Assembly: GCF_000155475.1 (NCBI RefSeq)
Contig: NZ_DS990392.1
Span: 254,809 to 310,159 of the forward strand
Length of the DNA: 55,351 bases
Direction of reading: 5' to 3'
Source: Helicobacter cinaedi CCUG 18818 = ATCC BAA-847
GTDB taxonomy: Bacteria > Campylobacterota > Campylobacteria > Campylobacterales > Helicobacteraceae
This document shows, piece after piece, positions 54,362-55,351 of the stretch (positions are counted from its first letter, which is position 1; each line of letters opens with the position of its first letter). The notes below the pieces were generated by a model that made no database searches, had not been told where the DNA came from, and saw only the letters and a list, made by a program, of their open reading frames with translations. The position numbers and the translations under genes are program-made.

Positions 54362-55180
54362 ATGCAGTTTGTTAAATATAGTAGCAGTGGTAATGACTTT
54401 TTGATTTTTCAAAGTTTTGAACGCGATAATGGGGGGCGTTCTAGCCTTGCAAAGCGTGTGTGTGAGCGACACAATGGCATTGGTGCTGATGGTATGGTTG
54501 TGCTTTTGCTGGGGCAGGATTCTAAAGATTCTAAAAAGTATGCGTATGAGTGGGAGTTTTATAACGCTGATGGTTCAAAGGCTAAAATGTGTGGCAATGC
54601 GAGCAGAAGTATCGGGCATTACGCATTTGTGGAGGGTATAGCTCCTAGGAAGCATAGCTTTTTAAGTCAGGCTGGGATTATAGGGATTATAATAGATGAG
54701 AGTGATGCCAACTTAGTGCAAAGTGATTTGGGTGCTTATAAGCTTGTGGAAGAACACATAGTAGAATCTAATCCTTATGGCGTTAAAGCGTGGGCTTTAC
54801 TTGATAGCGGAGTGCCACACCTTGTGGGCTTTGTGAATGATAAAAAAATGCTGACATACTCAAAAGATGAGTTTTTGCAAACTTTGCGTGAAAAATATAA
54901 TGCGAATGTGAATCTTGCCTACATTGATGAAAGTAGCGATAAAAGCAGGATTTTGTATATGACTTATGAAAGGGGAGTGGAGGACATTACCCAAGCGTGT
55001 GGGACGGGTGCAGCTGCGGTATTTGCTATGGCTTTAAGGCTAGGCTTGTGTGGGAAAAAGGCTTTGCTTATCCCACCAAGCAATGAGATTTTAGAGCTAC
55101 AAATGACAGAAAATCAGCATATTTTATTTAAGGGCAAAGTCCAACGCATCGCCATTTGCGAGTGGCTTAATTCTATATAA
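54362..55180 (+). CDS. dapF: Diaminopimelate epimerase
   Basis: Interconverts LL- and meso-diaminopimelate for peptidoglycan and lysine; 272 residues. Both catalytic cysteines are present: Cys77 in KMCGNASRS and Cys213 in QACGTGAAAV. SSSGNDFLIF opens the protein. It is followed 11 bases later by a phase-variable gene cut by the window end. Confidence 0.95.
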   Translation: MQFVKYSSSGNDFLIFQSFERDNGGRSSLAKRVCERHNGIGADGMVVLLLGQDSKDSKKYAYEWEFYNADGSKAKMCGNASRSIGHYAFVEGIAPRKHSFLSQAGIIGIIIDESDANLVQSDLGAYKLVEEHIVESNPYGVKAWALLDSGVPHLVGFVNDKKMLTYSKDEFLQTLREKYNANVNLAYIDESSDKSRILYMTYERGVEDITQACGTGAAAVFAMALRLGLCGKKALLIPPSNEILELQMTENQHILFKGKVQRIAICEWLNSI

Positions 55181-55191
55181 AGGAGAGATGA

Positions 55192-55351
55192 GTGAAAAAT
55201 ACACATATTAAACAGCGGGGGGGGGGGGCATAACCTCAATGTAGAAAAAGATTTAAATGTAGCTAAGATACGGCAAGATAGCTTCTTTGATAAAGACAAA
55301 TTTTCACAGGCTAGGATACGATTTAAAAACACCAAACTCAAAACTCTAGTA
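55192..55351 (+). CDS. 5' end of a phase-variable gene with a start-proximal G12 tract (partial)
   Basis: A GTG at 55192 follows AAGGAG with good spacing; an ATG four bases earlier is too close to it and stops after 7 codons. The frame begins MKNTHIKQR and enters a G12 tract at codon 9. As read it stops after 17 residues (OFF). G11 or G14 would open a frame running to the window end (HNLNVEKDLNVAKIRQDSF and on). I do not recognise the product from this short part. It is likely co-transcribed with dapF. Confidence 0.6.
55217..55228 (+). repeat. G12 homopolymer tract
   Basis: Twelve G starting 25 bases after the GTG start of the last gene in the window; the longest homopolymer here. Loss of one G puts the downstream open frame in phase with the start. 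Confidence 0.93.

Noticed and set aside
1-55351. CRISPR array, prophage, insertion sequence, tRNA or rRNA
   Set aside because: No regularly spaced repeats, transposase, integrase, phage structural genes or tRNA-like folds were recognised on reading; a tRNA scan would be needed to be certain.

Overview
The window looks like a chromosomal segment of an enterohepatic-type Helicobacter (Campylobacterota). It is AT-rich and carries Helicobacter-type genes: an HsrA-like orphan regulator, a MagIII-type 3-methyladenine glycosylase, an atypical SpeE followed by coaE, a TrpC-TrpF fusion, a long FlgL, and rplU-rpmA near obgE. It also has several long G/C homopolymer tracts of the contingency-locus type. 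GAATCT/AGATTC hexamers are strikingly frequent throughout. I see no prophage, insertion sequence, CRISPR array, tRNA or rRNA. The species cannot be fixed from the sequence alone.

Layout. 0-5.2 kb (minus strand): a surface-sugar operon, M23 peptidase - legB - radical SAM/SPASM - legC - NeuD/PglD-like acetyltransferase, consistent with legionaminic-acid-type nonulosonate synthesis. Two members carry G11 tracts. 5.4-9.4 kb: rplU, rpmA, a GT2 glycosyltransferase split by a G11 tract (OFF as read), obgE, a short G9-tract reading frame, and a CysE-like acetyltransferase. 9.5-11.7 kb: a glutamine-type ABC importer. 11.9-18 kb: rnhB, a tandem pair of hemerythrin-zinc-ribbon genes, a CapA-like gene, trpCF, and a 5'-truncated autotransporter. 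18.1-26.4 kb: cstA, two outer-membrane proteins, ybdD, and a YejBEF-type peptide importer without its binding protein. 26.4-28.7 kb: magIII and a two-subunit class I fumarase.

28.7-31.9 kb is a decay zone. A fadL-like remnant and an xseA remnant abut head-to-head. A catalase-like gene follows, then the 3' part of a DUF2229 (2-hydroxyacyl-CoA dehydratase/activase) gene. 32-40.5 kb: terC, corA, pgsA, rseP, yggS, a CXXCH protein, a lipoprotein, yaaA and pycB. 40.5-44.5 kb: two exported proteins of unknown function, ridA, sppA (one-base frameshift in a T run), purU and two small membrane-protein genes. 44.6-48.3 kb: carB, carrying an in-frame insertion of about 150 codons made of repeat DNA that recurs just downstream. 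48.7-55.2 kb: flgL, a degenerate polysaccharide deacetylase, hsrA, the SRP RNA, speE, coaE, dapF, and the start of a G12 phase-variable gene cut by the window end.

Main themes. (1) Five G/C tracts of 9-12 bases: three lie in surface-glycan genes, one overlaps the obgE stop and one sits near a gene start. This suggests combinatorial switching of surface structures. (2) Two tracts share the flank TTTAAC-G11-ATA, and the third lies in a roughly 100-residue insertion in a GT-A core. (3) A dispersed palindromic repeat has entered carB in frame. (4) Several genes are broken by single-base changes in A/T runs, which could be real decay, slippage, or sequencing error.
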